DNA of 64,000 nucleotides from Devosia yakushimensis (GCF_030159855.1 NZ_BSNG01000001.1:2232001-2296000); one strand, 5' to 3'; numbered from the stretch's first letter, positions 26,890-35,786 are shown. Notes: generated by a model from the letters alone, not told the origin. Translations and numbers: made by a program.

Positions 26890-27968
26890 GGGGTCGCTCC
26901 CTTCAGAGTTAGTCCGGCGTCGAGCGCGATAGTATCCAGTTCACCACGATCGAATGCCTTTGGATAGGCCACGACGGCATCGTCATAGGCGGCCTGGGCC
27001 TTGGCCTTATCGCCGAGAACGAGATAGGCGCGCACCAATTGCATCCATTCCTCGACCGAACCGCCCTGGCTGGCGAGCCGATCGGCCAGGCCGCCGACCA
27101 TTTGGGCAATCATCTCGGATTCGCCGGAAGTGGGTCCGGTGGAACCGTCATTCTGGGCCACCGCCAGTCCCTGTTGGGCGGCGGCCAGCCAGGGCTCGCC
27201 CCCCTTGGACAGCGCCAGCGCATTCTGCCAGGCTTGAGCGGCCTCGGCATAGTCGCCGGTCCGGGTCAGCTCGGCCGCAAGATAGAGCCGGGGCAGCGGA
27301 TCGGCGGGATTGCCATCCGCAGCGGCACGCAGCAAGCTCATGGCTTCCTCCGAACCGGCCCCATTGGCCTCCAGCAACAGCGCTTCGGCCAAGCTGGTCT
27401 GCAATTTGGGTGTCACCCCACTCAGCTCGATAACCCGCCGATAGGCCTGGGCCGCATCGGCGAAACGACCCATTTCCGTGTAGGCGGGGGCAATGACTGC
27501 CCAGCCGCGCACATCGCCGGGATTGGCCGCGAGCTGCTGCTCGATTCGCGACACCGCGGTATCGAGGTTGAGCGATTGGGCCGCAATATCGGTGCGGCCA
27601 GCCAGCGGCTGGCTCGGCAGGTCCGGATGGCCCAAGGCGGCATAAATGGCGAAAGCCAGAACCGCGACACCGGCCAAGCCCACCAGCAGGGGCGTCCGCC
27701 CCAGATCGCCCGCAACAGCGGCCTTGCCGCTTTCCGCCTTGAGCCGGATGATCTCGCGCGCCAGCTCGCTCTTGGCGGCCTTGGCCTCGACCTCGCCCAG
27801 CTTACCGGCGGCCAGATCAGCATCGATTCCGGCCAGCACCTGGCGAAAATGGCTGTTGCTATCGGCCGATTCCGGCTCGCTCACATTGACCGTCCGTCCA
27901 CCCGCCGCGTAAAAAAGTGCAGCGCAGGCTATGGCGGTAACGGCAATGGCGATAAACCAGAAAAGCAT
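26886..27968 (-). CDS. ccmI: cytochrome c maturation protein CcmI
   Basis: A 360-residue CcmI/CycH protein, the apocytochrome chaperone of the heme-ligation complex. Two membrane helices (about 1-20, MLFWFIAIAVTAIACAALFY, and about 93-112) enclose a short cytoplasmic leucine-zipper-like loop. A periplasmic TPR region (about 150-340) follows, seen in DVRGWAVIAPAYTEMGRFADAAQAYRR-type repeats. The open frame extends upstream, but the ATG at 27968 gives the family opening. It is the first gene of ccmI-ccmE-ccmF-ccmH. The 138-bp gap to the divergent oxidoreductase gene must hold the operon promoter. Confidence 0.93.
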   Translation of the reverse strand: MLFWFIAIAVTAIACAALFYAAGGRTVNVSEPESADSNSHFRQVLAGIDADLAAGKLGEVEAKAAKSELAREIIRLKAESGKAAVAGDLGRTPLLVGLAGVAVLAFAIYAALGHPDLPSQPLAGRTDIAAQSLNLDTAVSRIEQQLAANPGDVRGWAVIAPAYTEMGRFADAAQAYRRVIELSGVTPKLQTSLAEALLLEANGAGSEEAMSLLRAAADGNPADPLPRLYLAAELTRTGDYAEAAQAWQNALALSKGGEPWLAAAQQGLAVAQNDGSTGPTSGESEMIAQMVGGLADRLASQGGSVEEWMQLVRAYLVLGDKAKAQAAYDDAVVAYPKAFDRGELDTIALDAGLTLKGATP

Positions 27969-28106
27969 GGATCCCAAATGCTTGACGCCGCCCAGCGGCA
28001 AGAACGCGCCATCTATATGCCGAATGCGGCGAAAAGCTACCCTCACACACATCATTGAGGCGGACGCATTGCCACAGGCACGCACAACGCCCGCCCCTTC
28101 GCCGGC

Positions 28107-29183
28107 ATGACCGAAACCCGCGTCGATTTTGCCATATTGGGCGCGACCCCGCAGGCACGGCTGATTGCCGGGCTATTGGCCGGCATGCAGGGCAAATCGG
28201 TGGTGTTCGTGGGCGAAAGCCAATCGGGCTTCCGCCTGCCCCGCGCGCTCGATCTATCGATTGCCCCGCTGACCAGGCCGGAAAGCTGGGCCCTGCTCCA
28301 GTCCGGCCGGGCGGAGGTGCAAAAGCTCATCACCCGCATTGCCGGCCGCAAAAGCTGGACCCGGCTCGACCCTATGCTGTTTGCCGATAGCGGTGAAGGT
28401 CAACAGGCGCTCGCCCATATCCGGCATATGGCCAGCGGTTTCGGCCTCGCCGCCGAACGTCCGCGGCCAGATGCCATGGCGAGGGGTCGCGAGGGCGTCT
28501 TGTTCCGTGACGCCATCCTGATCGACCGGGCCACAGCCGAACCGGCGTTGGACCGATGGATGGCGCTGCAGGGGGTGCAATTGGGCGGCCCGCAGAGCGA
28601 CGTCATCATTCGCGATGATGGCAGCGGCGTGATCCGCACGGATCAGGCAGCCATATCGGCCAGGCAATGCGTGCTGGCAGACGACGCAGCCATACTGTCG
28701 CATCTGCCCGCCGAACGCTGGCCCAACCTGCTGGTCCAGGGATATGGCACGACCATTCTCACCGAACCGACCGGACGGATCGCCGCCCCGGTCATGCAGG
28801 AAATCGACAGCGGACTGACCTTGTGGCAACGCCCCGAGGGCGGCGTTGTCGCCTTCGGCCCCGGCCGAATGGACCGTGTGCTTGAGGCCGTAAGCGCTTT
28901 GCTGGGAGGTGAGCGGACGGTTCACCGCGCCGGACAGTCGCAATATGGCATCGTCACCACGCGCGATGGCGCCCCGGCCGTGGGCCGGATCGATGGCAGC
29001 GGCTGCGATATCCTGGCGGGCTTCGGTGCGGTTGGGATCTTCCTTGCGCCCGCAATCGCCCGCTGGCTGGCCGGCATTGCGGCTCCGCAAGAGGATCGAT
29101 GGCTCTCGGCCCGCCTGGTCAATCGCCCAGCCTCCTCCTCGGCCGTGGCGGAATATTTCCCGGCCATGGAGGCGTTGTCATGA
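28107..29183 (+). CDS. DAO-fold oxidoreductase-like protein with eroded FAD motif (SoxB-like)
   Basis: A 358-residue protein with the outline of a D-amino-acid/sarcosine oxidase beta-type flavoprotein. The C-terminal part AVGRIDGSGCDILAGFGAVGIFLAPAIARWLAG is the usual FAD-contacting end of that fold. The N-terminal Rossmann loop, however, reads ILGATPQARLIAGLLAGMQG, where the family has G-x-G-x-x-G, so two of three glycines are lost. FAD binding is therefore doubtful. Its stop overlaps the start of the next gene by 4 nt (ATGA), and that gene resembles a sarcosine oxidase alpha subunit, so the two probably form a complex. It starts 138 bp from divergent ccmI. The reaction is unknown. Confidence 0.65.
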   Translation: MTETRVDFAILGATPQARLIAGLLAGMQGKSVVFVGESQSGFRLPRALDLSIAPLTRPESWALLQSGRAEVQKLITRIAGRKSWTRLDPMLFADSGEGQQALAHIRHMASGFGLAAERPRPDAMARGREGVLFRDAILIDRATAEPALDRWMALQGVQLGGPQSDVIIRDDGSGVIRTDQAAISARQCVLADDAAILSHLPAERWPNLLVQGYGTTILTEPTGRIAAPVMQEIDSGLTLWQRPEGGVVAFGPGRMDRVLEAVSALLGGERTVHRAGQSQYGIVTTRDGAPAVGRIDGSGCDILAGFGAVGIFLAPAIARWLAGIAAPQEDRWLSARLVNRPASSSAVAEYFPAMEALS

Positions 29184-31150
29184 CCGCGCAGCCCCATCGC
29201 CTGGCCAATGGACCCCACCAATTGGCTGGCCGCCTGATCGACCGCGGCAAGCCGCTGCAATTCCGGCTCGATGGCAGGATCATTTCGGGTTTTGCCGGCG
29301 ACAGCATCTTGAGCGCCGCTCTTGCGGCCGGCATTGACACAATTGGCCTGCGGGCCAAATCGCCGATGGCGCTGGGCACCCGCTTTGCGCCGCCCATCCT
29401 TCCGGCGCGATCGGCCGGAGACGCCTCGCGCGCACTGCCCATGCACAGGGTTCCGGCGACAGACGGTGCGGATTATCTGACATCTGTCGATATGGCCCAG
29501 CGCCACAACCTCATCGGTCGATTGCTGCGTCCCGCGCATTCTCTCGGCGTGCGGCTCGATGGCGGCGCCCTGGCCCAGCCCTGGCTCGACAGTCCGGTGA
29601 ATGCGGAACAGCATTGCGACCTTCTCGTCATTGGTGGCGGCGTGACGGGAATGGCCGCCGCCCTGGCCGGAGCCAAGGCTGGGCTGTCCGTCGTGCTATC
29701 GGAATCCGCCTCGGCCCTGGGCGGCCATTCCCGCCTCTTTGGCACGCAGGATGGGGAAGAAACGCCGGACGAGAGCATTGCGCGCCTCTCGGCGGCCGTC
29801 GCCGCTGCCGGTGTCGTGATCTGGCTCGGGGCCGAAGTGACCACGCTGCGGCCTGGTCTGGTGCGCATTCATATTGTCGATGCCACCGGGCCGGAGGGCC
29901 GCGTGGTGCTCGTGCATACCCCACGCATCGTCCTTGCGACCGGCGCTGTCGAACGCCTCCCGGTTTTCTCCGGCAATCGCCTGCCTGGCGTTGCCGGCGC
30001 ACTTGAGGCTTTCGAGCTGGCAGACCGATATGGCATCTGGCCGGGTCAGACGGCGCTGATCGCCACGGCCAGCAGCGCCGCCTATCGCCTCGCCATGCTG
30101 GCCAGCGATGCGGGTGTGACGGTGACGCGCATTCTCGATGCCCGCCCCCAGCCGCAATCGCGCTTCATCGAATTTGCCAAGGCCTATGGGATCACCATGG
30201 CGCCCGGCCTGGTTCCCGCCTCGGCCACTGCCCGCAAAGGCCAGGGCATGGCCCTGACCCCGCATCTTGCCATCGGGCGGCAAACCACGCCTGAGACCCC
30301 GCTGGCCGCTGACCGATTGGTCGTCTGCGGCGGCTGGCAACCCGATCTCACGCTCTGGCACATGGCAGGAGGACACAGCCAATGGAATGCGGCAACGAGC
30401 CGGCTGGAGGCGCTGGACGGCCCGGGCGGCATCATTCTAGCAGGCGCGGCATCGGGATATCTCAGCCGCCATGCCGCTATCGCCAGTGGCGATGACGCGG
30501 TGGACAGGTTGCTCGGCCGGGACCGCAAGCCCGTGCATGAGGTCGTCATCGACCCGATCCACGAAACAGCGGATGCCCCCTGCCCCATCGGCCCGGACGG
30601 GCCCGACGATGCGGCGCCCGCCATGCTCGATGGCGGCATTCGCCTCCTCGAGCGGCCAGCAATCGCCGCCCGGCCCCGCCGCCCGCTATGGCGGCCACGG
30701 CCGCAGCTCTGGTCACTGGCCGACACGCCGCAGCCATTGGATATCGCGGCAATTGCCGCCGGCGTGCAACTGGGCGCCATTCCGGCGGCCAGCGCCGGCA
30801 TCGTCGCGGCAGAACGGGTGGGCATGGCCGTGCCCAGCACCGGTCCCGCGCCAATCCAAAACACCGGCGAGCTGCCTCTGGTGCCGGCTTTTCTGGCGGG
30901 CCGTTTTGGCGATGACGCCGGGTTGTGGCTGGTGGCCGCAACCGAAGCGCGGCGGCTCGAGCCGGGCAGCCTCATCCACCGCTCTTCGCAACAAAGCCAC
31001 CCAAGCGAGGCAATCGGCGTCGTCCTGCGCGATACGGCGCAAGGCGCCATTGCGCTTATTGCCCGCGATCCGCCCCAGACCCTCTCGCTGCGCGACCACG
31101 GTCGCGCCATCGAAATCCGGCTGGTTTCGCCCTATACGGCTGAGGGATGA
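29180..31150 (+). CDS. sarcosine oxidase alpha-like flavoprotein without C-terminal folate domain
   Basis: A 656-residue protein. Residues 18-50 (GKPLQFRLDGRIISGFAGDSILSAALAAG) match the ferredoxin-like N-terminal domain of sarcosine-oxidase alpha subunits, with no cysteines for an iron-sulfur cluster. The dinucleotide loop VIGGGVTGMAAALAGAKAGL (about 151-170) is intact, and ATGAVERLPVFSGNRLPGV is the second conserved block. A worn copy of the small domain that follows in SoxA is visible (AAIAAGVQLGAIP to ERVGMAVPSTG). The aminomethyltransferase-like C-terminal half of true alpha subunits (about 1000 residues) is missing. It is coupled to the SoxB-like gene upstream. A paired amine or amino-acid dehydrogenase is a guess. 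Confidence 0.7.
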   Translation: MTAQPHRLANGPHQLAGRLIDRGKPLQFRLDGRIISGFAGDSILSAALAAGIDTIGLRAKSPMALGTRFAPPILPARSAGDASRALPMHRVPATDGADYLTSVDMAQRHNLIGRLLRPAHSLGVRLDGGALAQPWLDSPVNAEQHCDLLVIGGGVTGMAAALAGAKAGLSVVLSESASALGGHSRLFGTQDGEETPDESIARLSAAVAAAGVVIWLGAEVTTLRPGLVRIHIVDATGPEGRVVLVHTPRIVLATGAVERLPVFSGNRLPGVAGALEAFELADRYGIWPGQTALIATASSAAYRLAMLASDAGVTVTRILDARPQPQSRFIEFAKAYGITMAPGLVPASATARKGQGMALTPHLAIGRQTTPETPLAADRLVVCGGWQPDLTLWHMAGGHSQWNAATSRLEALDGPGGIILAGAASGYLSRHAAIASGDDAVDRLLGRDRKPVHEVVIDPIHETADAPCPIGPDGPDDAAPAMLDGGIRLLERPAIAARPRRPLWRPRPQLWSLADTPQPLDIAAIAAGVQLGAIPAASAGIVAAERVGMAVPSTGPAPIQNTGELPLVPAFLAGRFGDDAGLWLVAATEARRLEPGSLIHRSSQQSHPSEAIGVVLRDTAQGAIALIARDPPQTLSLRDHGRAIEIRLVSPYTAEG

Positions 31151-31152
31151 GC

Positions 31153-32331
31153 CTAGCCGCGGCGCTCGGCGGCAGCGCGGGCGCGGCGCAGCGTTTCGGC
31201 ATATTCCGGATTGAACCGGATTTCGGCCATCTTGATGCCGGCCTCCATCCGCGTCCCCACGATCTTGTCGTCGGGATTTTGCCGCAGCAATTCGAGATTG
31301 CGCTGCAGATGCATTTCCAGCGTCTGGCCCGACTGGTTCCAGGCCTGATCAAACAGGGCATTAAGCGCCAGACTGTCCCGGCTATCCCGGATGGCGGAGA
31401 GCAGATAGACGCCATTGAGCGCGGCCAGCAGCCGGTCATTGTCCAGCCGGTCGGCGCCCTCGCGCGGCTTGCGCAGTGCCTGGTTGATGTCGGGCACAAC
31501 ATCCTTGAGGCGCGGTTCGATACGGTCGGAAATCTGCTTGGTTATGGCCGACAGCACCATCGACCAGCGGCTGCCGCGGGCAAATTCGACATAGCCGGTC
31601 AAGGCGCGGACCAGACGGTGAAACCGGTCCAGCGCACGGCACATGAGGTCGATATCGGAGAATGGACCGCTCGGCTGCAGCAAGTGCAACTGGTTCTGCG
31701 CATGCGCCAGAATGGCGTCGATCACCGGGCCGAACCCGGCCCGCGCCACCGTGCCTTCATTGGAATTGCCGGATAGCTTGATGACGGCGCCCACCACCCG
31801 CGAGGGATTGGCGACCTGCCCCATAGCGGCATGAAACAGCAATGCAGCCAGCGGCGGGTCCTGTAGAGGCATGGAGTGGATTGCCGTCCCCAAAGCCGCC
31901 TCGTCGGCAATGGTATTGACGGCGCGGCCGAATGCCTGCGCCTTGTCGAGCACTGCCCGATTGCGCAGCGCCGCCATGATCACCGGCAGGGCCGCGCGGG
32001 CCTCGTCATTGCCGAGCGCCGCGCGCAGGCGGCGGCCATTGTCGTAGTCGGCATCGGCGCCGTCCACGGCCTCGCGCATGCGGGCCAGCACGTCGGGCAT
32101 GACCTGCTCGAGGTCGCTGATATCGATATCCTGGCAGAGATCGCGATTGACCCAGATCCAGACGGCCTGCGCCAGACTGCGGGCAACCGATCCGGGAAAG
32201 GCAAAGGGCACCGGATCGTCCACGATCACCGCATCGATCAGCCCGGCAAATGGCTGGGACGACGAAGCGCCAGCGCGCATGGATTGGCGCTGCTCGACAG
32301 TATCGGCTGGGCGGTTGGTGGTCTGGGACAT
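31153..32331 (-). CDS. conserved-looking protein of unknown function
   Basis: A 392-residue soluble protein that I do not recognise. It is rich in Ala, Leu and Arg, predicted mostly helical, and has no signal peptide, membrane helix or catalytic motif that stands out. Its C-terminus (EAGIKMAEIRFNPEYAETLRRARAAAERRG) is strongly helical. Coding is supported by a long open frame and typical third-position GC on this strand. The ATG at 32331 is taken as start; an in-frame TTG at 32364 is possible. Its stop lies 3 nt from the stop of the convergent oxidoreductase gene, so the two share no terminator space. Confidence 0.7.
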   Translation of the reverse strand: MSQTTNRPADTVEQRQSMRAGASSSQPFAGLIDAVIVDDPVPFAFPGSVARSLAQAVWIWVNRDLCQDIDISDLEQVMPDVLARMREAVDGADADYDNGRRLRAALGNDEARAALPVIMAALRNRAVLDKAQAFGRAVNTIADEAALGTAIHSMPLQDPPLAALLFHAAMGQVANPSRVVGAVIKLSGNSNEGTVARAGFGPVIDAILAHAQNQLHLLQPSGPFSDIDLMCRALDRFHRLVRALTGYVEFARGSRWSMVLSAITKQISDRIEPRLKDVVPDINQALRKPREGADRLDNDRLLAALNGVYLLSAIRDSRDSLALNALFDQAWNQSGQTLEMHLQRNLELLRQNPDDKIVGTRMEAGIKMAEIRFNPEYAETLRRARAAAERRG

Positions 32332-32455
32332 CGCGCGGTCGGTCTGGGAAGCAAATCTCCCCAAACCCTATCGCGGCTTCGTAAACAATCCTTACCCGGG
32401 CGAGTTAGGGCAACCCGGCAATTCAGGCTTTGCCTTCGAACAGAACTCACCAACT

Positions 32456-32551
32456 CCACGACGTCATTCCCGCGCAGGCGGGAATCCATTCTTCCTTCGC
32501 CAAGTGGCTGGAAAAGAGTGGATTCCCGCCTGCGCGGGAATGACGTCGTGG
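32456..32551. repeat. paired REP-like palindrome with nearly perfect arms
   Basis: CCACGACGTCATTCCCGCG at 32456 continues through CAGGCGGGAATCCA and is mirrored at 32519-32551, giving 33-bp arms around a 30-bp centre. It is the GTCATTCCCGCGCAGGCGGG variant of the REP family. The surrounding gap (32332-32626) holds no gene. Confidence 0.85.
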
Positions 32552-32626
32552 TTGGTCAGACGGGCCTGCCTCACACTGTGGAGGGCACGAAAACCCGCTC
32601 GCAGCGGCCGCCGGAAGCGCCAAAAA

Positions 32627-33106
32627 TTAGGCGGCGCTGCCAGGCACCACGGCCCAGTTGCCGTTCTGCTCGCGGCAGGCCGTGCCCTTCTTGACGAAGT
32701 CCTGGCCATTGACCTTCACCGTGTGGGTGAAGTCGCGGCAATCGAGATTGTTGACGCGAACATAGGGACCAACGGCAACCGAGCCGGTGGTGCCCTTGTC
32801 GCCGGCCCATTGGCGCGGTGCGCCCGGGCGGCCGAACTGCAGCGCATAGAACTGGGCGCTGTTGGCCTCAGCGGAATCCTTGGCGGTCATGGCAGAGAGC
32901 GCCCCCGCATCGACGAACCCATTGGCAACACTGGTGGTCGCCAGGGCCAGTTGGGTGGTCTGGGCCGGGGTGGGCACATTGGGGGTGACAACCGCCGGGG
33001 CCGCCACGATCGGAGCCTGCTGGATGGGCGCAGACGGTGCCGTGCTGGCACAGGCGGCCAGGGACAGGGCAAGCAATGGCGTAGCGAGAAGAGCGATGCG
33101 GTTCAT
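32627..33106 (-). CDS. RT0821/Lpp0805-type surface lipoprotein
   Basis: A 159-residue lipoprotein. The signal peptide MNRIALLATPLLALSLAAC ends in the lipobox LAAC, with Cys19 as the lipidated residue. A Pro/Ala/Thr-rich spacer (about 20-60) precedes a C-terminal domain. That domain has TVKVNGQDFVKKGTACREQNGNWAVV, close to the end of the 17-kDa antigen-like RT0821/Lpp0805 family. It is likely anchored in the outer membrane; its role is unknown. It lies 57 nt upstream of the feuQ stop in the same direction, and may be read from its own promoter or from the feuPQ transcript. Confidence 0.75.
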   Translation of the reverse strand: MNRIALLATPLLALSLAACASTAPSAPIQQAPIVAAPAVVTPNVPTPAQTTQLALATTSVANGFVDAGALSAMTAKDSAEANSAQFYALQFGRPGAPRQWAGDKGTTGSVAVGPYVRVNNLDCRDFTHTVKVNGQDFVKKGTACREQNGNWAVVPGSAA

Positions 33107-33163
33107 ATCTTGGTTCTCGTTGTCGGTGAGTGGCTCATGTTAATGTATTGCGGCAAAAATGCG

Positions 33164-34555
33164 TCAGCTTGCAACCGGTTTAGCCATTGAGCCCAACCGG
33201 GCCGTTGGCAGGCGCAATTCCACCAGAAGACCGCCCAAGGCCGAGCGTTTCAGCTCCAAACTGCCGCCATAGACATCGACCAGTTCCTTGACGATATCGA
33301 GTCCCAGCCCGCTGCCGGGCGTTTTCTCGTCCAGCCTGACACCGCGGCGCAACACTTTCTGGGCGTCTTCCTCGGTCAGGCCGGGGCCATTGTCGTCAAT
33401 GCGGATCAGCAGCAAAGTGCCGGTATTGCCGCGTTCGGCATCCAGCCGCACCCCCACCTGCCCTTTGGACCATTTGCAGGCATTGTCCAGCAGGTTGCCC
33501 GCCATTTCCTCAAGGTCGGCCTCGTCGCCGCGGAACCAGGGCAGTGAGGCATCGGGCCGCTGAAAGGCCACGGTCACGTCGGGGTGGATCTTATGCATCA
33601 CGCGGGTCAGCCGCAGCATGATCATGGTGGCGTCGGCGCGCTTGCCAACTACCGAGGTACGCGCCGCCAGCCGGGCGCGCTCCAGATAGGTCGCGACCAT
33701 GGTGCTCATCTTGTCGCTTTCGGCCAGCACCACATCGGCCAGGACGCCCTTTTTTGCCCCCGCCTCGTTGCGCAGCACGGCAATGGGCGTTTTGAGACCA
33801 TGGGCCAGATTGCCTACCTGGTTACGTGCCCGCTCGATGATCTGGGCATTTGAGCGCAGCAATTCGTTGACCTCTTCGGCCAGCGGCGCGATTTCGCGCG
33901 GATAGGTGCCCGCCACCTCGCCGGCCTCGCCCTCGCGGACATTTTCGATGGCCTTGCTCAGCCGCGAAATGGGCCGCATGGCAAAGCGCGCGACGATAAA
34001 GCTCATCACGGCCAGCATCACGCCCACGGCACCGAGCACGATGAAGGCCTGACCGCGGAAATCATCCACCAGTTCGAGAATTTCGCTGAGATTGCCGGTG
34101 ACCACGATCTGATAGGTGGTCGGCGCCACTGTCACCGCCCGTTCCACCACGCGCATGCGCGTACCGAACACATCGTCCATCACCGCGGTCCGGCGGCCCA
34201 GCACATCGGGGGGACCCGTCACCACCGGCAGGTCGATCCCCACCACCGATGTCGAGAGATTATAGAGCGTGCCATTGGCATCGCGGATGGCCCAGTACCA
34301 GCCTGAACGCGGCCGGTCGAAACGCGGATCGGTCAGCGCAATTTCCGGGCTGACCGGGTCGCCCGCCTCGAGCAGTGCGCCCGTGAGGCTTTCGACGTGG
34401 AATTCCAGCGTCTGGGACAGCGAGGTATCGAGCGCGCGCGAATAAAGGTCCGTCAAGAGGAAGCCGGTCGCCACCAGCGCCAGAACCAGCCAGCCCGCCG
34501 ACAACCAGAACAGGGATGCCGCAATGGAGCCCTTGCGCATCAGGCCAGCGAGCAC
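33164..34555 (-). CDS. feuQ: FeuQ-like sensor histidine kinase
   Basis: A 463-residue membrane kinase of the PhoQ/FeuQ branch. TM1 is near 13-35, then a periplasmic sensor of about 130 residues, TM2 near 168-190 and a HAMP segment. The phospho-His is in GNLAHGLKTPIAVLRNEA (near 250), the HGLKTP form typical of PhoQ-like kinases. The ATPase boxes are NLLDNACKWSKG, IDDNGPGLTEED and GSGLGLDIVKELVDVYGG. It starts with GTG at 34555, 3 nt after the feuP stop (an ATG at 34540 is also in frame). In Sinorhizobium the FeuP/FeuQ pair controls cyclic glucan export; the target here is not known. Confidence 0.85.
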   Translation of the reverse strand: MLAGLMRKGSIAASLFWLSAGWLVLALVATGFLLTDLYSRALDTSLSQTLEFHVESLTGALLEAGDPVSPEIALTDPRFDRPRSGWYWAIRDANGTLYNLSTSVVGIDLPVVTGPPDVLGRRTAVMDDVFGTRMRVVERAVTVAPTTYQIVVTGNLSEILELVDDFRGQAFIVLGAVGVMLAVMSFIVARFAMRPISRLSKAIENVREGEAGEVAGTYPREIAPLAEEVNELLRSNAQIIERARNQVGNLAHGLKTPIAVLRNEAGAKKGVLADVVLAESDKMSTMVATYLERARLAARTSVVGKRADATMIMLRLTRVMHKIHPDVTVAFQRPDASLPWFRGDEADLEEMAGNLLDNACKWSKGQVGVRLDAERGNTGTLLLIRIDDNGPGLTEEDAQKVLRRGVRLDEKTPGSGLGLDIVKELVDVYGGSLELKRSALGGLLVELRLPTARLGSMAKPVAS

Positions 34556-34558
34556 TGA

Positions 34559-35218
34559 TTAATCCTCGGCGATCTGATAGCCCAGGCCCCTTACCGTCTG
34601 GATGCAGTCTTCCGGCAGCTTCTTGCGCAGGCGGCCGACAAACACCTCGATAGTATTGCTGTCGCGGTCGAAATCCTGATCGTAGAGATGCTCGGTCAAT
34701 TCGGTCCGCGAGATCACCTTGCCCTTGTGATGCATCAGATAGCTCAGGAGGCGCAGTTCATGGCTGGTGAGTTTCACCGACTGGCCACCGACCGTCACCT
34801 TGCCCGAGCGCGAATCCAGCCGCACCGAACCGGCGACGATTTCGTTGGAGGCGAGTCCGGCGGCGCGGCGCACCAGCGCACGGATGCGGGCCAGCACTTC
34901 TTCCATGTGAAAGGGCTTGGCGACATAATCGTCGGCGCCGGCGTCGATCCCCTGCACCTTGTCGCTCCAGCGGTCACGCGCGGTCAGCAGCAATACCGGG
35001 GTGGTCTTGCCGGCCCGGCGCCATTCCTCGAGCACGCTGAGGCCATCCATGCGCGGCAGGCCGATATCGAGGACGATGGCGTCATAAGGTTCGGTATCGC
35101 CGAGGAAATGGCCTTCCTCGCCGTCAAAGGCGACATCGACCGCATAGCCGGACTCGGTCAAGGCATCCTTGATCTGCCGATTGAGATTGGTGTCGTCTTC
35201 GACAACGAGAATACGCAT
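34559..35218 (-). CDS. feuP: FeuP-like response regulator
   Basis: A 219-residue OmpR/PhoB-type regulator. The receiver has LVVEDD, the phospho-Asp in AIVLDIGLPRMDG and YVAKPFHMEEVLARI. The DNA-binding domain includes KLTSHELRLLSYLMHHKG and ends VRGLGYQIAED. The stretches FDGEEGHFLGDTEPYDAIVLDIG and LYDQDFDRDSNTIEVFVGRLRKK are characteristic of FeuP in rhizobia, as recalled from the family. It is co-translated with feuQ. A small PepSY-like gene lies 22 nt upstream in the same direction, at the position of the FeuN regulator of Sinorhizobium. Confidence 0.87.
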   Translation of the reverse strand: MRILVVEDDTNLNRQIKDALTESGYAVDVAFDGEEGHFLGDTEPYDAIVLDIGLPRMDGLSVLEEWRRAGKTTPVLLLTARDRWSDKVQGIDAGADDYVAKPFHMEEVLARIRALVRRAAGLASNEIVAGSVRLDSRSGKVTVGGQSVKLTSHELRLLSYLMHHKGKVISRTELTEHLYDQDFDRDSNTIEVFVGRLRKKLPEDCIQTVRGLGYQIAED

Positions 35219-35240
35219 CGATTGCCCCCTGCATGCGCCG

Positions 35241-35534
35241 TTACTGGGCGCTCAGAACCAGGTTCTGCGCCTGTCCGTCCCGGCTCAGCACGCCGATAAT
35301 ATAAACTAATCTGCCGCCCTGGTCACATACCTGCACATTGAGGACCTCGACGCTCGAATCCACCCCCGCAGAGGCCAGAACGGCGTCGAGCGACATGATC
35401 TGGCCAGACGAGACCGCCTCCTGAATCTGCCGTTTATCCAGGCAGGCCTGGGCACTGGCCGTGCCAGTAGCGGCAAAGCCGATGGCCAGGGCGAGCGCGG
35501 CGGCAGGCAGCAATTTCATGATCAAGGTTTTCAT
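35241..35534 (-). CDS. small periplasmic PepSY-like protein upstream of feuP
   Basis: A 97-residue protein with a signal peptide (about 1-28, ending ATGTASAQA) and a PepSY-like mature part: QIQEAVSSGQIMSLDAVLASAG, then VLNVQVCDQGGRLVYIIGVLSRDGQAQNLVLSAQ. Two cysteines (about 31 and 70) could form a disulfide. It lies directly upstream of feuP, in the same position as feuN in Sinorhizobium, whose small periplasmic product restrains FeuQ. A similar brake role is inferred from position only. A 25-bp palindrome lies 31 nt upstream of its start. Confidence 0.75.
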   Translation of the reverse strand: MKTLIMKLLPAAALALAIGFAATGTASAQACLDKRQIQEAVSSGQIMSLDAVLASAGVDSSVEVLNVQVCDQGGRLVYIIGVLSRDGQAQNLVLSAQ

Positions 35535-35564
35535 GAGAGCAATCTATGGGGGCGTTGCTGAATG

Positions 35565-35589
35565 GGACATGAATATGGTGATCATGTCC
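35565..35589. promoter_or_regulatory. palindrome between the GTA lysis gene and the PepSY-feuP-feuQ operon
   Basis: GGACATGA-atatggtga-TCATGTCC has perfect 8-bp arms, 31 nt upstream of the PepSY gene. CATAGAT nearer the gene could be its -10. It may be a FeuP-type operator or, less likely without a T-tract, a terminator of the GTA operon. Confidence 0.4.
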
Positions 35590-35600
35590 AGTTTGCGGCA

Positions 35601-35786
35601 TTACGCCTTGCCGATATCCCCCTTCAATCCCCTGCGCAGGAAGATAACGGCCAGCGCCTCCATGATCAGCTGACCGGCCGAAGCGCCATCCAGCGCGGGC
35701 AATTCCACGCCCAGCAATTGCGCACCAGCTGCCAGCAGCATGATGAAACCAACGATATAGGTTTTGTAGCCGTTGAGGAAATCCAT
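35601..35786 (-). CDS. possible separate holin from an internal start in the lysis gene
   Basis: The ATG at 35786 (codon 195 of the lysis gene) has GGAG 7 nt upstream and would give a free 61-residue holin-like protein in the same frame. It has one clear helix (YIVGFIMLLAAGAQLLGVEL), a second weaker one (GQLIMEALAVIFLRRGL) and a charged end. It is therefore either a fused tail, a separately translated holin, or both. Confidence 0.45.
   Translation of the reverse strand: MDFLNGYKTYIVGFIMLLAAGAQLLGVELPALDGASAGQLIMEALAVIFLRRGLKGDIGKA

Noticed and set aside
32456..32551. CRISPR array
   Set aside because: The repeats are inverted, occur as a pair and lack regular direct-repeat spacing; the same holds for the other palindromes in the window.
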